Origin: Silvibacterium bohemicum
Lineage (GTDB): Bacteria; Acidobacteriota; Terriglobia; Terriglobales; Acidobacteriaceae
NCBI RefSeq assembly: GCF_001006305.1
Contig: NZ_LBHJ01000004.1
Span: forward strand, 1-64,000
Direction: 5' to 3'
Length of the DNA: 64,000 nucleotides
The notes below the pieces were generated by a model. It saw only the letters and a list, made by a program, of their open reading frames with translations, did no database searches and was not told the DNA's origin. Of the stretch, positions 52,072 to 61,792 are shown piece after piece (the stretch's first letter is position 1; the number at the start of each line of letters is the position of its first letter). A program made the position numbers and the translations under genes.

Positions 52072-52506
52072 TCAGACACGCAGGTCATCGGCGCGCCACA
52101 AAACGATGGCTTGCTTGATCTGCTTCCGACCCAGGTTCTCGCGCAGAGTGCGCTCGACCAGCGCGGGCAGTTCGGCATCGGAGGCAAAGCGCAGAGCGAC
52201 CAGCTGATCGATGGTCAAATCGGGGATTCGGGCCTGCAGCGGCTGGGGCAATATCGCAGCGAGGCGCAATCGCTCCTCAAGACGGATGACGCGATCCTGC
52301 ACCATCATCGGATTGATGCGCGCGAGAAAAAGTAGCAGCAGGAACGCCACCGCCATCACCAGATTCCATGCCATCGGGAAGCCGGGAGAACGCACCAACC
52401 ACGTGACGCTCACGATGAAGTTCGCAAAAAATAACGGGAGCAGAATCAGATGAAAGAGCGGGTGTACGCGTCCGTGGCTGGCAAAGCTTTGCTGTTTGTC
52501 TGACAT
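52072..52506 (-). CDS. DUF6526 family membrane protein
   Basis: Protein of 144 residues from the ATG at 52506 (MSDKQQSFASHGRVHPLFH); longer frames extend into unrelated sequence. Two helices are visible: FHLILLPLFFANFIVSVTWL and PMAWNLVMAVAFLLLLFLAR. A basic cytoplasmic tail follows (QDRVIRLEERLRLAAILPQ). The DUF6526 family has no known function. Stands alone with a structured region directly upstream. Confidence 0.85.
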   Translation of the reverse strand: MSDKQQSFASHGRVHPLFHLILLPLFFANFIVSVTWLVRSPGFPMAWNLVMAVAFLLLLFLARINPMMVQDRVIRLEERLRLAAILPQPLQARIPDLTIDQLVALRFASDAELPALVERTLRENLGRKQIKQAIVLWRADDLRV

Positions 52507-52529
52507 CGGCTTCGACCTCGATTGGATTG

Positions 52530-52676
52530 TATTGCCAATCAAAAAGCTCATCCGAAAGGAGGACGGCAAAACCGATCTCCGGACCCATGACGGCGGGGAG
52601 GTATCGAAGCTAGTCTGTATCTGTCTCTAGCACATAACACCTCCTGGCCCTGGTCCAAAGCGACCAGGGTTATTTT
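52530..52676 (+). ncRNA. Putative structured RNA with terminator (riboswitch-like element of unknown class)
   Basis: Three helices are readable in order on the plus strand. A GAAA-capped stem is TCATCC-GAAA-GGAGGA (52548-52563, one mismatch). CGATCTCC (52573-52580) pairs with GGAG-GT-ATCG (52597-52606, two bulged bases). The terminator is CCCTGGTC (52648-52655) with GACCAGGG (52662-52669) followed by TTATTTTT. The GAAA loop then GGACGGCAAAACC and the GGCGGGG segment recall the order of GEMM (cyclic-dinucleotide) aptamers, but the key conserved bases do not all match. No plus-strand gene follows, so it may be an sRNA. Low confidence in class, moderate in terminator. Confidence 0.4.
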
Positions 52677-52857
52677 TAGAGCATTTTTCTATTACTGTGC
52701 CCTTTTGGAAACTCGCTAGGTGCACCTTTTCTTAACGGAAAAGCTGCGTAAAGTGCCTCTCCTCGGTCGACACCTATAGAAAAAATGCTCTGGCCCCTGC
52801 CGCTCGGGCGACAAAGGCAGAGCTCCGCGTCAAGCGGCTCTTTTCCAGGAAACATCT

Positions 52858-53772
52858 TCAGTCTTGGGGCTTCACAGGTGAAGGGGTGGTTTGAGCTCCG
52901 CTCTGCGCATCGATCTTGGCTTGCTCCCGGGCCAGTTTTTCGGCGTGCTTGCGCTTGTGGTAGCGGGCGTAATCCGGCCAGAACTCGATGACCTCCGCGC
53001 CGATGACTCCCTCGGCGGAGGTGGTCAGTCCGCGCGAGATGGTATCGGCAAAGGTATGCTCCGAAGCGGGATAGTACACGTTGGAAATAGCCGCGCCGAT
53101 CAGGTTGCCGCCGACATTGGCGTAGTTCGGCCCCCAGGTTCCGTTGTCGCGTTTGCACCAGACAGTACTGGCCGCAGCCCACCAGAAACGGCCCAACTTA
53201 CTGCCTGTGCCCTTCTGAAAATAGCGGGGATCTTCATGCAGCAGACTGGTGAGGACGGCGTTCCCGAAGAAGTTGCCGATGAAGTAGTCCGCGTAGGCTG
53301 CTCCGTACCGCTTCGCGTAGCCCTGAACGCCTTGGCCATAGGCCGGAAAACTATCATCCGCCTGGCCGATGCCGGAAATCACTCCAGACAAAAGAAAAGG
53401 CCATGGGTCGATGGCGCTCTTGAAGAAAAGACTGAATTTCTGTTTGGGAGTCAAAGGGAGAGCGTCGCGGTTATTGGTGGTGTTGAACGTCGCCATGACG
53501 CCCATCACGCGCTGGTGCTCCTGCTCTTCGAGTTGCTCCTGAGCCTTCTTGCGCTGGATGTCATCCGCGCTTTGGGCGGTGGTGCTCTGGTCGCCGGACG
53601 CTGGCGTGCCGGCGCTTCCGGCTGACGGAGCCGGGGATGTCGATTGCTGCAGGCTAACCGCCGGATCGTCCGGCAAGTTGAGCAGAGCATCTGCCGACTG
53701 CGCTTGCGCCGTATGAACCGCGAAAACGGAAAGAGCGACAAAAGCAGCCGCGAAACAACAATTTCGACCCAA
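52858..53772 (-). CDS. Exported hypothetical protein of acidobacterial type
   Basis: Protein of 304 residues starting with TTG at 53772 (GAGG eight bases before). A signal peptide (AAAFVALSVFAVHTAQAQ) is followed by a low-complexity Ser/Ala/Gln region, a charged helix (DIQRKKAQEQLEEQEHQRVM), a globular part with GVISGIGQADDSFPAYGQGV, GNFFGNAVLTSLLHEDPRYF and GGNLIGAAISNVYYPASEHT, and a basic C-terminus. I recall similar proteins only as hypotheticals in acidobacteria. Glycine-rich helices may insert into a membrane. Function unknown. Confidence 0.75.
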   Translation of the reverse strand: MGRNCCFAAAFVALSVFAVHTAQAQSADALLNLPDDPAVSLQQSTSPAPSAGSAGTPASGDQSTTAQSADDIQRKKAQEQLEEQEHQRVMGVMATFNTTNNRDALPLTPKQKFSLFFKSAIDPWPFLLSGVISGIGQADDSFPAYGQGVQGYAKRYGAAYADYFIGNFFGNAVLTSLLHEDPRYFQKGTGSKLGRFWWAAASTVWCKRDNGTWGPNYANVGGNLIGAAISNVYYPASEHTFADTISRGLTTSAEGVIGAEVIEFWPDYARYHKRKHAEKLAREQAKIDAQSGAQTTPSPVKPQD

Positions 53773-54087
53773 TCAACTAACCTCAATCCTGTGGATAGGA
53801 GTCTCTCCCGCGTACGTATATCCGGCAAGCCTGCTCAATCTGAGCTATAGACGTGACAAATGCTGAGCGGGTTGGTCCCCGTTGAAATATTGACCTAATT
53901 TACTTGCATCTGCCGGAAAGGCCCGCGTGCCTGGGCCGGTCGAGGGAAAGAACTTCTCTATTTTAATTGATTTCGCTCGAACGAGGCTAAGTCTACACTT
54001 TGGCGTCGGTTTTTGCGCCAGACTTGGCCCCGTTTGAATTGATCCTGTTGTGCTACCATCGACCAACCTTGAAGCGGAGCAGGCTAA
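53773..54087. other. Intergenic region between divergent genes
   Basis: About 315 bases separating the hypothetical exported gene and the MoxR operon. No supported gene. It must contain promoters for both sides; I could not identify good matches by eye. Confidence 0.35.
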
Positions 54088-55089
54088 ATGTCCAGCGGTA
54101 ACAGTTGGGTCGGCACCGGCTATGACAATTCGCAGCAGTCCGCTGTTCCGCGCGCGCAATTCGATTTGCGGCCGCTTTCTACGGGAGAGCTGCTCGATCG
54201 CACCTTCCAAATCTATCGGTTGCGCTTTAGCCTTTTTGCCGGGCTAGCCGTTCTTCCGGCCGCGGTCAATGTGGTCGCCCAGTCGCTTCGCCTGTGGTAC
54301 GCGGCGCACCAGAGTATTCATGCCCCTCATGGTGCGGACCTCTACCGCGGTCAGATTTTGACCGCCTCGCTGACCCTTGTTTCTGTGCTCATCTCGCTGG
54401 TTTTGTATGGAATTGTGCAGGCTGCCACTGCCTGGGCGGTTTCTGCCGTGTACCTGGGCGAAGCGGCCTCGATCAAGGCCGCCTTCGCTGTAGCCGGCAA
54501 GCACTGGTTCCGGTATACGCTGATCGTATTGCGGCAATTGTGGGCCGGCTTCTGGCTGCCCATGTCGTTGATGATCGCTGCGCTGACCGTTCAGCTCGCC
54601 AACCGGCGATCGCGCGAGGCAGCGCTGGCCGCAGGCATCCTCGTCTTTGTGACGTTCCTCTCGATGATTTATGCCGTATGGGCTTACATCCGCGTCTCGC
54701 TCGCTGTGCCCGCCGCGGTTGTGGAGTCGCTTGACGTCAGGGCCTCGATCAAGCGCAGCAAGCAGCTGCTGATCGACCGCAAGGTACGGATCCTCCTGCT
54801 CTTCCTCTTCCTCTTTGCGCTCTATCTCGTAATCGCCGCGATGCAAGCTCCCCTTGCGCTGATCGCGCTGCGCTCGCGAGGAGCGCAGGCCTTCCTGACG
54901 TACACCTTCAGCTTGGCTTTAGGCTTTGTGACCGGGACCCTGGTCGGCCCCATCGGCGCGATCGCGGTCTGCCTCTTCTATATTGACGAGCGCGTGCGCC
55001 GCGAGGGCTTCGACATCGAATGGATGATGTCGAAGATCGCCCCAGCCGCCGCGATTTCGGCTCCGCCTTCTGGGGAAATCTCTCTGTAG
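54088..55089 (+). CDS. Multi-pass membrane protein (glycerophosphoryl-diester-phosphodiesterase-membrane-domain-like)
   Basis: Protein of 333 residues. After a Gln/Ser-rich start, FDLRPLSTGELLDRTFQIYR precedes six helices: FSLFAGLAVLPAAVNVVA, LTLVSVLISLVLYGIVQAA, WAGFWLPMSLMIAALTV, AALAAGILVFVTFLSMIYAV, ILLLFLFLFALYLVIAAMQ and FSLALGFVTGTLVGPIGAI. The PLSTGELLDRTFQIYR stretch is the usual mark of these envelope proteins. It opens the DUF4129-DUF4350-MoxR-DUF58 operon, 21 bases ahead of the DUF4129 gene. It may help assemble or anchor the MoxR-dependent system. Confidence 0.8.
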   Translation: MSSGNSWVGTGYDNSQQSAVPRAQFDLRPLSTGELLDRTFQIYRLRFSLFAGLAVLPAAVNVVAQSLRLWYAAHQSIHAPHGADLYRGQILTASLTLVSVLISLVLYGIVQAATAWAVSAVYLGEAASIKAAFAVAGKHWFRYTLIVLRQLWAGFWLPMSLMIAALTVQLANRRSREAALAAGILVFVTFLSMIYAVWAYIRVSLAVPAAVVESLDVRASIKRSKQLLIDRKVRILLLFLFLFALYLVIAAMQAPLALIALRSRGAQAFLTYTFSLALGFVTGTLVGPIGAIAVCLFYIDERVRREGFDIEWMMSKIAPAAAISAPPSGEISL

Positions 55090-55110
55090 CTTCGTCCGAT
55101 CCTGCGAAAT

Positions 55111-56106
55111 GTGATGGCCCTCTTTCAGCAACGCAATCGCATCTTTTCGATTTCCATGTTGGCTCTCTGCTGTTCGGCCACGGCGCTGGCGTTGCCGCAG
55201 TCGACGCTGACTGCCTACACCGCGCATCTCGAGGCCCTGCGCAGCCTGGTGCAGAGCTGCCGCTCCAACGCCGCGGCATGCGACGCAAATACGGTCGGCA
55301 GCGACGAGCAGGTCCATCTGGCCGGATTGAATTCAGGCGCCAATGTCGATGTCTTCGAGGCCCACTACGATTGGCTGCGTGAAGTCCTTGGGCAGGCGCA
55401 CGACCCGGCGATGAAAGACCGAGCAGACAAACTGAATGCCGCTGCGAGCCGCATTCAGGACTCGCTCGACGATGCACAAGGTCATGTTTCGGACGGGAAC
55501 GCTACGGACCAGTTCCATCATGCCCGTGCTGACGCGGATGCCATCCTTCGCCACCCCGAATTTGTAACCGTCTCCGGCACATCCTTCTGGGACCGCGTGA
55601 TGGCGCATATCGCTCTCTGGATCGACAGCCTCTTCAACAACGTCGCAATGTTCGGACGCCGTTCGCCGTGGATCGGACCGGTCTTCGAGTGGGGGCTTAT
55701 CGCGCTCGCGGGCACCGGCCTATTTGTATGGGCCATGCGCGTGCTGCGGCGGCAGCGGCTGAAGGTGAGAATCGAAGCCGGGCGGCAGATCGAGCCGTGT
55801 GAAGAGGCCTCGCGCAATTGGCGCGCGCTGGCAGCGGAACAAGCAGCACGCGCGGACTGGCGGGAGGCCGTTCATTGCCTTTACTGGGCCACAATCGTGA
55901 TGCTGGAGGGGCGCAGGTTCTGGGCTCCCAACCGTTCGCGAACTCCGCGCGAATATGTGCGCCTGCTTGAGGCGGGATCGCCCGGCTGGAGCTTGCTTCG
56001 TCAACAGACGCTGGGTTTCGAACGCATCTGGTATGGCCTGCAAGCAGCCGAACCGGGCGATTATCAGCGTGCGCTCGATGCGCACGAGCAGTTGAGGACA
56101 GTGTGA
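55111..56106 (+). CDS. DUF4129 domain protein
   Basis: Protein of 331 residues with signal peptide (IFSISMLALCCSATALALP), a helical periplasmic region (AYTAHLEALRSLVQSCRSNA), one membrane helix near residue 200 (WGLIALAGTGLFVWAMRVLR), and the DUF4129 domain at the C-terminus (EQAARADWREAVHCLYWATI, then RTPREYVRLLEAG). The start may be the ATG three bases later. DUF4129 proteins usually accompany transglutaminase or MoxR/DUF58 systems. It overlaps the DUF4350 gene by four bases (GTGA). Confidence 0.9.
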   Translation: MMALFQQRNRIFSISMLALCCSATALALPQSTLTAYTAHLEALRSLVQSCRSNAAACDANTVGSDEQVHLAGLNSGANVDVFEAHYDWLREVLGQAHDPAMKDRADKLNAAASRIQDSLDDAQGHVSDGNATDQFHHARADADAILRHPEFVTVSGTSFWDRVMAHIALWIDSLFNNVAMFGRRSPWIGPVFEWGLIALAGTGLFVWAMRVLRRQRLKVRIEAGRQIEPCEEASRNWRALAAEQAARADWREAVHCLYWATIVMLEGRRFWAPNRSRTPREYVRLLEAGSPGWSLLRQQTLGFERIWYGLQAAEPGDYQRALDAHEQLRTV

Positions 56107-57305
56107 ACAAGAAGCTCGGCAAAGACGCTCGCATCCTGCTCGGAGTCACCGTTGCCGCGGTATGCGTGATTGTGATCGGGGCTTTTTTCGCGCCGGCACA
56201 GGTCGACACCGACCACACGCCGAGTACCTTCAACAGCGGATCGGCCGGAGCCAAGGCCGCGTATCTGTTATTGAACCGGCTGGGTTACCGAACCGAACGG
56301 CTTGATGAATCGGCAGCCGCGCTCGACCATGTCGATGCGCCGCACGCCACGCTGATTCTGGCTGAAGCGCCAAGCCTCGACTACCGCAAAGAGAAGCCGC
56401 CCATCGCCGACTTTCTGCGCCTCGGAGGCCATGTTCTGGCCACGGGCGAATCGAGTGCGGCGATGCTTCCCGACTCTCACATCGCGCAGCCTAACGGCCT
56501 CCACACCGCGCTCTGCTACACAACGCCGCAAGGATTGAGTCCACTGGCGCGGGCCGGCCGGGTTGCGATCGAAGTGCCGATGCGCTGGAGTTCGAACGAC
56601 GCGACCACGCGGATCGATCAGCTATGCGGCGACGATGCCGTGGTCATCCATTACGCGGTAGGAAAAGGCGAGGTGATCTGGTGGAGCTCGCCGCTGCCGC
56701 TCAGCAATCGCGGACTGCGAGAAGATCCGAGCCTGAAGCTGCTGCTCGCCAGCGTGGGGCCGCCCGGGAGTCTGGTCATCTTCGACGAATATATTCACGG
56801 CGCGCGGCCCGATCTTTGGGCGACCGCTTCTGGAACGCCGGTTGCCGCGATGGGCTGGCAGCTCGCCGGTGTGGCCATTCTGCTGGTGCTCAGCTTTGGC
56901 CGCCGCAACGGTCCGCTGCGCGCACTGGTGTCTTCACCGCGAACCTCGCCGCTGGAATTTGCCGAGTCCATGGGCGACCTCTACCGCAAGGCGGGCGCAG
57001 TCGATGTGGTTACAGGATGCGCCGAGCGACGCCTGCTGCACTTCCTCGAGACGCAGGGAGGAATTCCTCGCGAGAGGTTGCGCTCCGCGCCGGAAGCAAT
57101 CGCCGCTACAGTGGCCGAGCGCTTTCGTTATCGCGGCACAGGGCTGGCCGAGGACATCAAGGCTGCGCGGGAGGCGGAGTTTGCCAAGCTGGCTCCAAAG
57201 AGCGCGCTCGCACTGGTCAAGCGGCTCGACCATCACATCGCCAACCTCACCGGACTTATGAAACATTCAAAATCAGAAAACCCTCACGGAGAATTGCGTG
57301 ACTGA
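56103..57305 (+). CDS. DUF4350 domain protein
   Basis: Protein of 400 residues beginning with GTG at 56103. N-terminal helix [21 protein letters not shown], then the DUF4350 domain with [39 protein letters not shown] and [21 protein letters not shown] second helix ([17 protein letters not shown]) leads to a cytoplasmic helical tail. It overlaps DUF4129 by four bases and the MoxR gene by eight, so all are translated together. Confidence 0.9.
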   Translation: MNKKLGKDARILLGVTVAAVCVIVIGAFFAPAQVDTDHTPSTFNSGSAGAKAAYLLLNRLGYRTERLDESAAALDHVDAPHATLILAEAPSLDYRKEKPPIADFLRLGGHVLATGESSAAMLPDSHIAQPNGLHTALCYTTPQGLSPLARAGRVAIEVPMRWSSNDATTRIDQLCGDDAVVIHYAVGKGEVIWWSSPLPLSNRGLREDPSLKLLLASVGPPGSLVIFDEYIHGARPDLWATASGTPVAAMGWQLAGVAILLVLSFGRRNGPLRALVSSPRTSPLEFAESMGDLYRKAGAVDVVTGCAERRLLHFLETQGGIPRERLRSAPEAIAATVAERFRYRGTGLAEDIKAAREAEFAKLAPKSALALVKRLDHHIANLTGLMKHSKSENPHGELRD

Positions 57306-58275
57306 AGAAAGCCAGCACCAAACGGAACCGCGTGCCGCCATCACTCTTTTCGAAAAAGGTCGCGCCGAGCTCGGCAAAGTGATCTCCGGCCAAATCGAAA
57401 TGATCGATCAGGCCCTGCTCACGCTGCTCTGCGGCGGGCACGCATTGATCGAAGGGGTTCCCGGCGTAGCCAAAACACTTGCGGTGAAAACCCTCGCACG
57501 CTTTCTCTCGCTCGACTTTCGCCGCGTACAGGGAACGCCGGACATGATGCCGGCCGACATTCTCGGCACCAGCGTTTTTTCTTTGAAGACGAGCGAGTTC
57601 AGCTTCCATCGCGGACCGGTCTTCACGCAGTTCCTGCTGGCGGACGAGATCAACCGCATGCCGCCGCGCACCCAAGCCGCGCTGCTGGAAAGCATGGAAG
57701 AGCGCCAAGTAACGATGGACGGCGAGACCAACGCGCTGGACGAATACTTCACTGTCTTCGCAACGCAAAATCCGCTGGAGTTCGAGGGCACTTATCCGCT
57801 GCCCGAGGCGCAGCTCGATCGATTCCTGCTCAAGATTCGCGTCGGCTATCCTTCGGCATTGGAAGAGAGAGCGATCCTCGAACGGCATCACGCCGCACTC
57901 GATAGCACTCATCTCGAACAAACGGCGATCGAATCGATTTCTGTCCCGGAACTCGCTGCCGCTCGCCGGGAAGTTCGTAGAGTGCGCATCGAGCCTGCGA
58001 TCTTCGATTACCTGCTGGCCATCGTGCGCCGCACCCGTGAGTGGCCGGCCATATCGCTCGGAGCGAGCCCACGCGCTGCGGCCGCGCTGCTCATCGTCGC
58101 GAAAGGCAATGCGGCGAAGGAGGGACGAGACTATCTGCTGCCCGACGACATCAAGGAAGCCGCGCCGCCTTGCCTGCGTCATCGCCTCATCCTGAAGCCG
58201 GAGGTCGAGCTGGAGGGCTTCGATCCGGATCGCGTCATTGCCGATCTGCTAGCCGCGGTGCCGCTTCCGAAATGA
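57298..58275 (+). CDS. MoxR-family AAA ATPase
   Basis: Cytoplasmic AAA+ ATPase of 325 residues. GTG start at 57298. Walker A is GVPGVAKT; Walker [21 protein letters not shown]; sensor 1 lies in [19 protein letters not shown]; the arginine-rich lid region includes [16 protein letters not shown]. MoxR proteins act as chaperones for metal-centre or stress-related complexes with DUF58 and vWA partners. It overlaps the DUF58 gene by four bases (ATGA). Confidence 0.95.
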   Translation: MTEESQHQTEPRAAITLFEKGRAELGKVISGQIEMIDQALLTLLCGGHALIEGVPGVAKTLAVKTLARFLSLDFRRVQGTPDMMPADILGTSVFSLKTSEFSFHRGPVFTQFLLADEINRMPPRTQAALLESMEERQVTMDGETNALDEYFTVFATQNPLEFEGTYPLPEAQLDRFLLKIRVGYPSALEERAILERHHAALDSTHLEQTAIESISVPELAAARREVRRVRIEPAIFDYLLAIVRRTREWPAISLGASPRAAAALLIVAKGNAAKEGRDYLLPDDIKEAAPPCLRHRLILKPEVELEGFDPDRVIADLLAAVPLPK

Positions 58276-59735
58276 TTCAGACACTCGTCCCGCTGCCGGT
58301 ACAAGCTGCGGCACGTCCGCAGGGCCGGTGGGGAAAGATCTTCGGCTACGCGCTCACGCCGCGGGCTCTCCTTCTGCTGGCCGGCGGCTGCCTGCTCGCT
58401 GTCCCCGGATTCTTCTACGCCAAGTGGATATGGACCATGTTCGCCTGGGATGCCCTGGTGCTGCTGCTCGCAGCATATGAAGCGGCAACGCTACCGGCGC
58501 CGGCGGCGATCCAGATCGAGCGCAGCTTCGATAACTCGCCGGTTCTCGGTGAGCCTCTGACGATCCGGGTCGAGGTCACACAATCTTCGAATACCATCCT
58601 CGACATACGAATCACCGATGCTTTGCATCCCGCACTCATCCCCATGCCGGCGACGAAGCGAGTCGCCGCGTATCCACGCGATCCGGCGCGCGCGACGATC
58701 GGCTGTACACCGAATACTCGCGGCGACATCGCTCTCGGCAAAGTTTTCCTCCGCTACCGCGGCCCGTTTCGGCTGATCGAGCGCTGGGCTGCGGCCGATC
58801 TCGAACAAAATGTTCGCGTCTATCCGCCGATGGAGCGGTCGCCCGAGGATACGGCACTCTATCTGTTACGAATTCGGCAGATCGCACTGCAAAAGCGCCG
58901 TCTGCGGCTGCGCGGTACGGGCCGCGAATTCGAAAGCCTGCGCGAATACCAGCGCGGCGACGAGCTGCGCAATATCGCGTGGCCTGCTACGGCCCGGCGC
59001 GGCAAAGTCATCACTCGCGAGTTCACGACGGAGCGCAGCCAGCAGGTGTGGGTCGTTCTCGATGCGGGAAGATTGTCACGGACCGCGTTCGAGTTACAGC
59101 CAAGCCCGCAACGAGTCGACGCGGGCAGTGCAACGATCCCGCAGCAGCTTTTTTCGGATACTCGTCTCACGGTCACGCAGCTGGATCAAGCTTCGGGCAC
59201 TGCATTTGCGCTGGCACAGACGGTGATGCAGGCGGGAGACAAAGCAGCGTTACTGGTTTATGGACGCGGGATCCAGCAGCAACTTCTGCCAGCATCGGGC
59301 CCAGGCCATCTCCGCCAGTTTGTCGATTCGCTCTCTCAGGTTCGAGCCGAGAGCGCGGAGGCCAACCATCTCGGTGCGGCCGCGCGTTTGAAGAATCTTC
59401 AACGGCGGCGTGGGCTGATTCTCTGGATCACTGAGCTTGCGGACAGCGCGCGACGTCCCGAAGTGGTTGACGCCGCCGTCGACCTTGCCCGCCGCCATCT
59501 TGTCCTTCTTGTGATCCTCATTCATCCGGAACTTGACCGGCTATCCAGCCGCGAGCCCGCGAACGTCGAAGAGATGTTCATCTCCACCGCCGCAACCGAG
59601 ATCTTGGAGCGGCGGCGAGAGACGGTCATGCGACTGCGCGCGCAAGGAGTTCTGGTTATCGAAACCACACCCGGAGCGATGAAGACCGATGCCATCAATC
59701 AATACCTTGAAATCAAAGCGCGCGGACAGCTATAA
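58272..59735 (+). CDS. DUF58 domain protein
   Basis: Protein of 487 residues from the ATG at 58272; a longer frame exists but overlaps MoxR. Two N-terminal helices ([20 protein letters not shown] and [19 protein letters not shown]) anchor it. A beta-rich region follows ([20 protein letters not shown]), then the DUF58 motif [20 protein letters not shown] and a vWA-like domain ([14 protein letters not shown] to [11 protein letters not shown]). Works with MoxR and DUF4129 in envelope processes not yet well defined. Last gene of the operon. Confidence 0.93.
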   Translation: MIQTLVPLPVQAAARPQGRWGKIFGYALTPRALLLLAGGCLLAVPGFFYAKWIWTMFAWDALVLLLAAYEAATLPAPAAIQIERSFDNSPVLGEPLTIRVEVTQSSNTILDIRITDALHPALIPMPATKRVAAYPRDPARATIGCTPNTRGDIALGKVFLRYRGPFRLIERWAAADLEQNVRVYPPMERSPEDTALYLLRIRQIALQKRRLRLRGTGREFESLREYQRGDELRNIAWPATARRGKVITREFTTERSQQVWVVLDAGRLSRTAFELQPSPQRVDAGSATIPQQLFSDTRLTVTQLDQASGTAFALAQTVMQAGDKAALLVYGRGIQQQLLPASGPGHLRQFVDSLSQVRAESAEANHLGAAARLKNLQRRRGLILWITELADSARRPEVVDAAVDLARRHLVLLVILIHPELDRLSSREPANVEEMFISTAATEILERRRETVMRLRAQGVLVIETTPGAMKTDAINQYLEIKARGQL

Positions 59736-59752
59736 ATCCAAATTGAGACTTT

Positions 59753-60022
59753 TTACTTCCGTTCGTCTCCGAGCCCGTGTTCGCGATCGAATTCCTTGGC
59801 ACGTGCGGCCTTCAATTCTGCGTCGGCCTTGGCGACTCTGGCTCTATCGATGAGGGCTTCGCCCGCATCTTTAAGATTTCCCCACGCCTCGCGCGCGTCG
59901 CCTTTGATCTGATCTTCCTGCCCAGCGATCTTTAGTCCCTGATCGCCCACTAGCGCGCCTGCCGCCTCTTCGATTCGACCGCCAACCTTTTGCAGCACGC
60001 CCTTTATCTTGTCGTCATTCAT
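59753..60022 (-). CDS. CsbD-family stress protein
   Basis: Protein of 89 residues from the ATG at 60022 with an excellent GAAGGAG site; longer frames are not CsbD-like. MNDDKIKGVLQKVGGRIEEA, AGALVGDQGLKIAGQEDQIKG and EAWGNLKDAGEALID match the CsbD family, seen in bacterial general stress regulons. It is highly charged and likely unstructured or helical. Convergent with the DUF58 gene, which ends 17 bases away. Confidence 0.92.
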   Translation of the reverse strand: MNDDKIKGVLQKVGGRIEEAAGALVGDQGLKIAGQEDQIKGDAREAWGNLKDAGEALIDRARVAKADAELKAARAKEFDREHGLGDERK

Positions 60023-60249
60023 CGATAGCTCCTTCAACCACCCTGATAAGGTGCGGCCGAAGGCCTCAAGGTTGGCTCGCATGCGATTGCGAAGAATGTA
60101 TGCTTGCCGAAAAGCTTTCACACTGCTTCGAATGTTGTAACAGTACGTTCAACGAATCAAACGATCGTCATATGGGAGAACGATGGATACAGATGCGCAG
60201 AGAGTAAGGTTTCGCATCCTTCGCCCCACTCTTTCGCGTCTATAGTGAT

Positions 60250-61629
60250 GTGTCTTTTTCTTTTTTCATTCCAAATGGCATTCGCGCTGCGGTGCTCACG
60301 TCGCTTTTTGCGCTTCACGCTGGCGGATTTCAAGCGCGGGCAGCGGATGCTCCGGCTGGCGGCGAGCCCATTCTTGTCGGCTACTTCGGACAATGGGGTG
60401 TATACGATCACTTTTTCGTTAAGAATCTATTGACCAGCGGCGCGGCGGACCAGCTCGATCAGATCAATTACTCGCAGGGCGCGGTGCGGGGCGGGCGCTG
60501 CAGCGTAGCCGATCCCAACGCCGATCTCAATCTGACCTTTCACGCCGAGGACTCGATTGACGGCATAGCGGACAATCCGAGTAACGCATTTCGCGGCAAT
60601 TTTCATCAACTCGCCGCACTCAAGAAACGCTTTCCTCATCTCAAAATTTTGATTTCGCTCGAAGGCAGTCCCAACGATTTTGCAGCCGGTGCGCAGCCCG
60701 CCCGGCGCTCTGCGTTCGTCGCCTCCTGCATCGATACTTTTATTCGCGGCCACTTCGCGCCCGGCGCGGAGGATGCGAACCTCTTCGACGGCATCGATGT
60801 CGACTGGGAGTATCCCAAAACCGAGGACGCTGCCAACTACATCGAGTTTTTAACCCAGCTGCGCGAAGCCATGAATATGGTTCGGCCGGGCTTGCTACTC
60901 TCTGTCGCGGTAGGAGCTTCGCCGCGCATGTATCCCGGCGTCGATATGAGAGTCGTGAGCTACATCGCCGACCAGATCGGCATGATGAACTACGACTACA
61001 CGGGGCCGTGGAATCCCAAGACAGGCTTTCTTGCGCCGCTCTATTCCAATTCCGGTGGCAGCGTCGAGCGCAGCCTTCTCGCCTATCGCGAGGCGGGTGT
61101 GCCATCGAACCAATTGCTCATGGGCATGCCGTTCTACGGCTATGGATGGCAGCAGGTGGGAAGCGATGGCCACGGATTGTTTCAGCAGGGCCACGCCATT
61201 CACGAAGATCGCCCCTATAGTTTTCTTGAAACCCTTACCACGTCTGCGCCTGCACTTGATCCAGATGCTGATGATGACGACGATCCCCCACCCGCAACGC
61301 CGCCGGTCTCGCCTGCGCATGCCGGGGAGAAACGTCCTACAACAGCGGCGCAGCCATTTGCCATTTACCGTGATCCGCGGTCGCAGGCGCCCTGGCTTTA
61401 CGACGGAAATACATTCTGGACCTTCGACGATCCCACCTCCATCCGCTTCAAGGTGCAATTTGCAATCGAGCAACACCTGGGAGGCGTGATGGCATGGGAG
61501 TTGAGCGAAGACACGGCGAGGGCAACGCTGCTGCGCGCAGCGCGGTCGAGTCTGCAGCGGCATTCAGCAGCAAATCGACCGGACGTAGGCATCCCTGCCA
61601 TCTCCGCCGACAAGACTCTGGCTCCGTAG
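60250..61629 (+). CDS. Glycoside hydrolase family 18 chitinase-like protein with an acidic/proline insert
   Basis: Secreted GH18 enzyme of 459 residues; GTG start. The signal peptide is IRAAVLTSLFALHAGGFQARA. The TIM barrel has SLEGSPNDF (second strand), the catalytic DGIDVDWEYP with D180, D183, D185 and E187 all present, MNYDYTGPW, and the exit segment GVMAWELSED. It should cut chitin or related beta-1,4-N-acetylglucosamine polymers. An unusual insertion at about 333-370 reads DPDADDDDDPPPATPPVSP then AHAGEKRPTTAAQP, inside the catalytic domain. Stands alone before the ABC transporter. Confidence 0.93.
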   Translation: MSFSFFIPNGIRAAVLTSLFALHAGGFQARAADAPAGGEPILVGYFGQWGVYDHFFVKNLLTSGAADQLDQINYSQGAVRGGRCSVADPNADLNLTFHAEDSIDGIADNPSNAFRGNFHQLAALKKRFPHLKILISLEGSPNDFAAGAQPARRSAFVASCIDTFIRGHFAPGAEDANLFDGIDVDWEYPKTEDAANYIEFLTQLREAMNMVRPGLLLSVAVGASPRMYPGVDMRVVSYIADQIGMMNYDYTGPWNPKTGFLAPLYSNSGGSVERSLLAYREAGVPSNQLLMGMPFYGYGWQQVGSDGHGLFQQGHAIHEDRPYSFLETLTTSAPALDPDADDDDDPPPATPPVSPAHAGEKRPTTAAQPFAIYRDPRSQAPWLYDGNTFWTFDDPTSIRFKVQFAIEQHLGGVMAWELSEDTARATLLRAARSSLQRHSAANRPDVGIPAISADKTLAP

Positions 61630-61792
61630 CACCCGCCATTCCCCGCACGAACAGCTCCTCGAATCGCCGGATAGTGCGACTCAACATTCCGATGGATTAC
61701 TTCACCTTTCCGGAGCGTGCTATTGTCGGTTACCGGGAGGGGGAAGTCATGGCCGCGCCGACCATAGATGGAATCCAAAGAGGTGAAGCACG

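Noticed and set aside
52548-52606. Firm assignment of the structured element as a cyclic-di-GMP (GEMM) riboswitch
   Set aside because: The order of motifs is suggestive but several conserved bases differ and no target gene is downstream; only a general structured-RNA call is supported.
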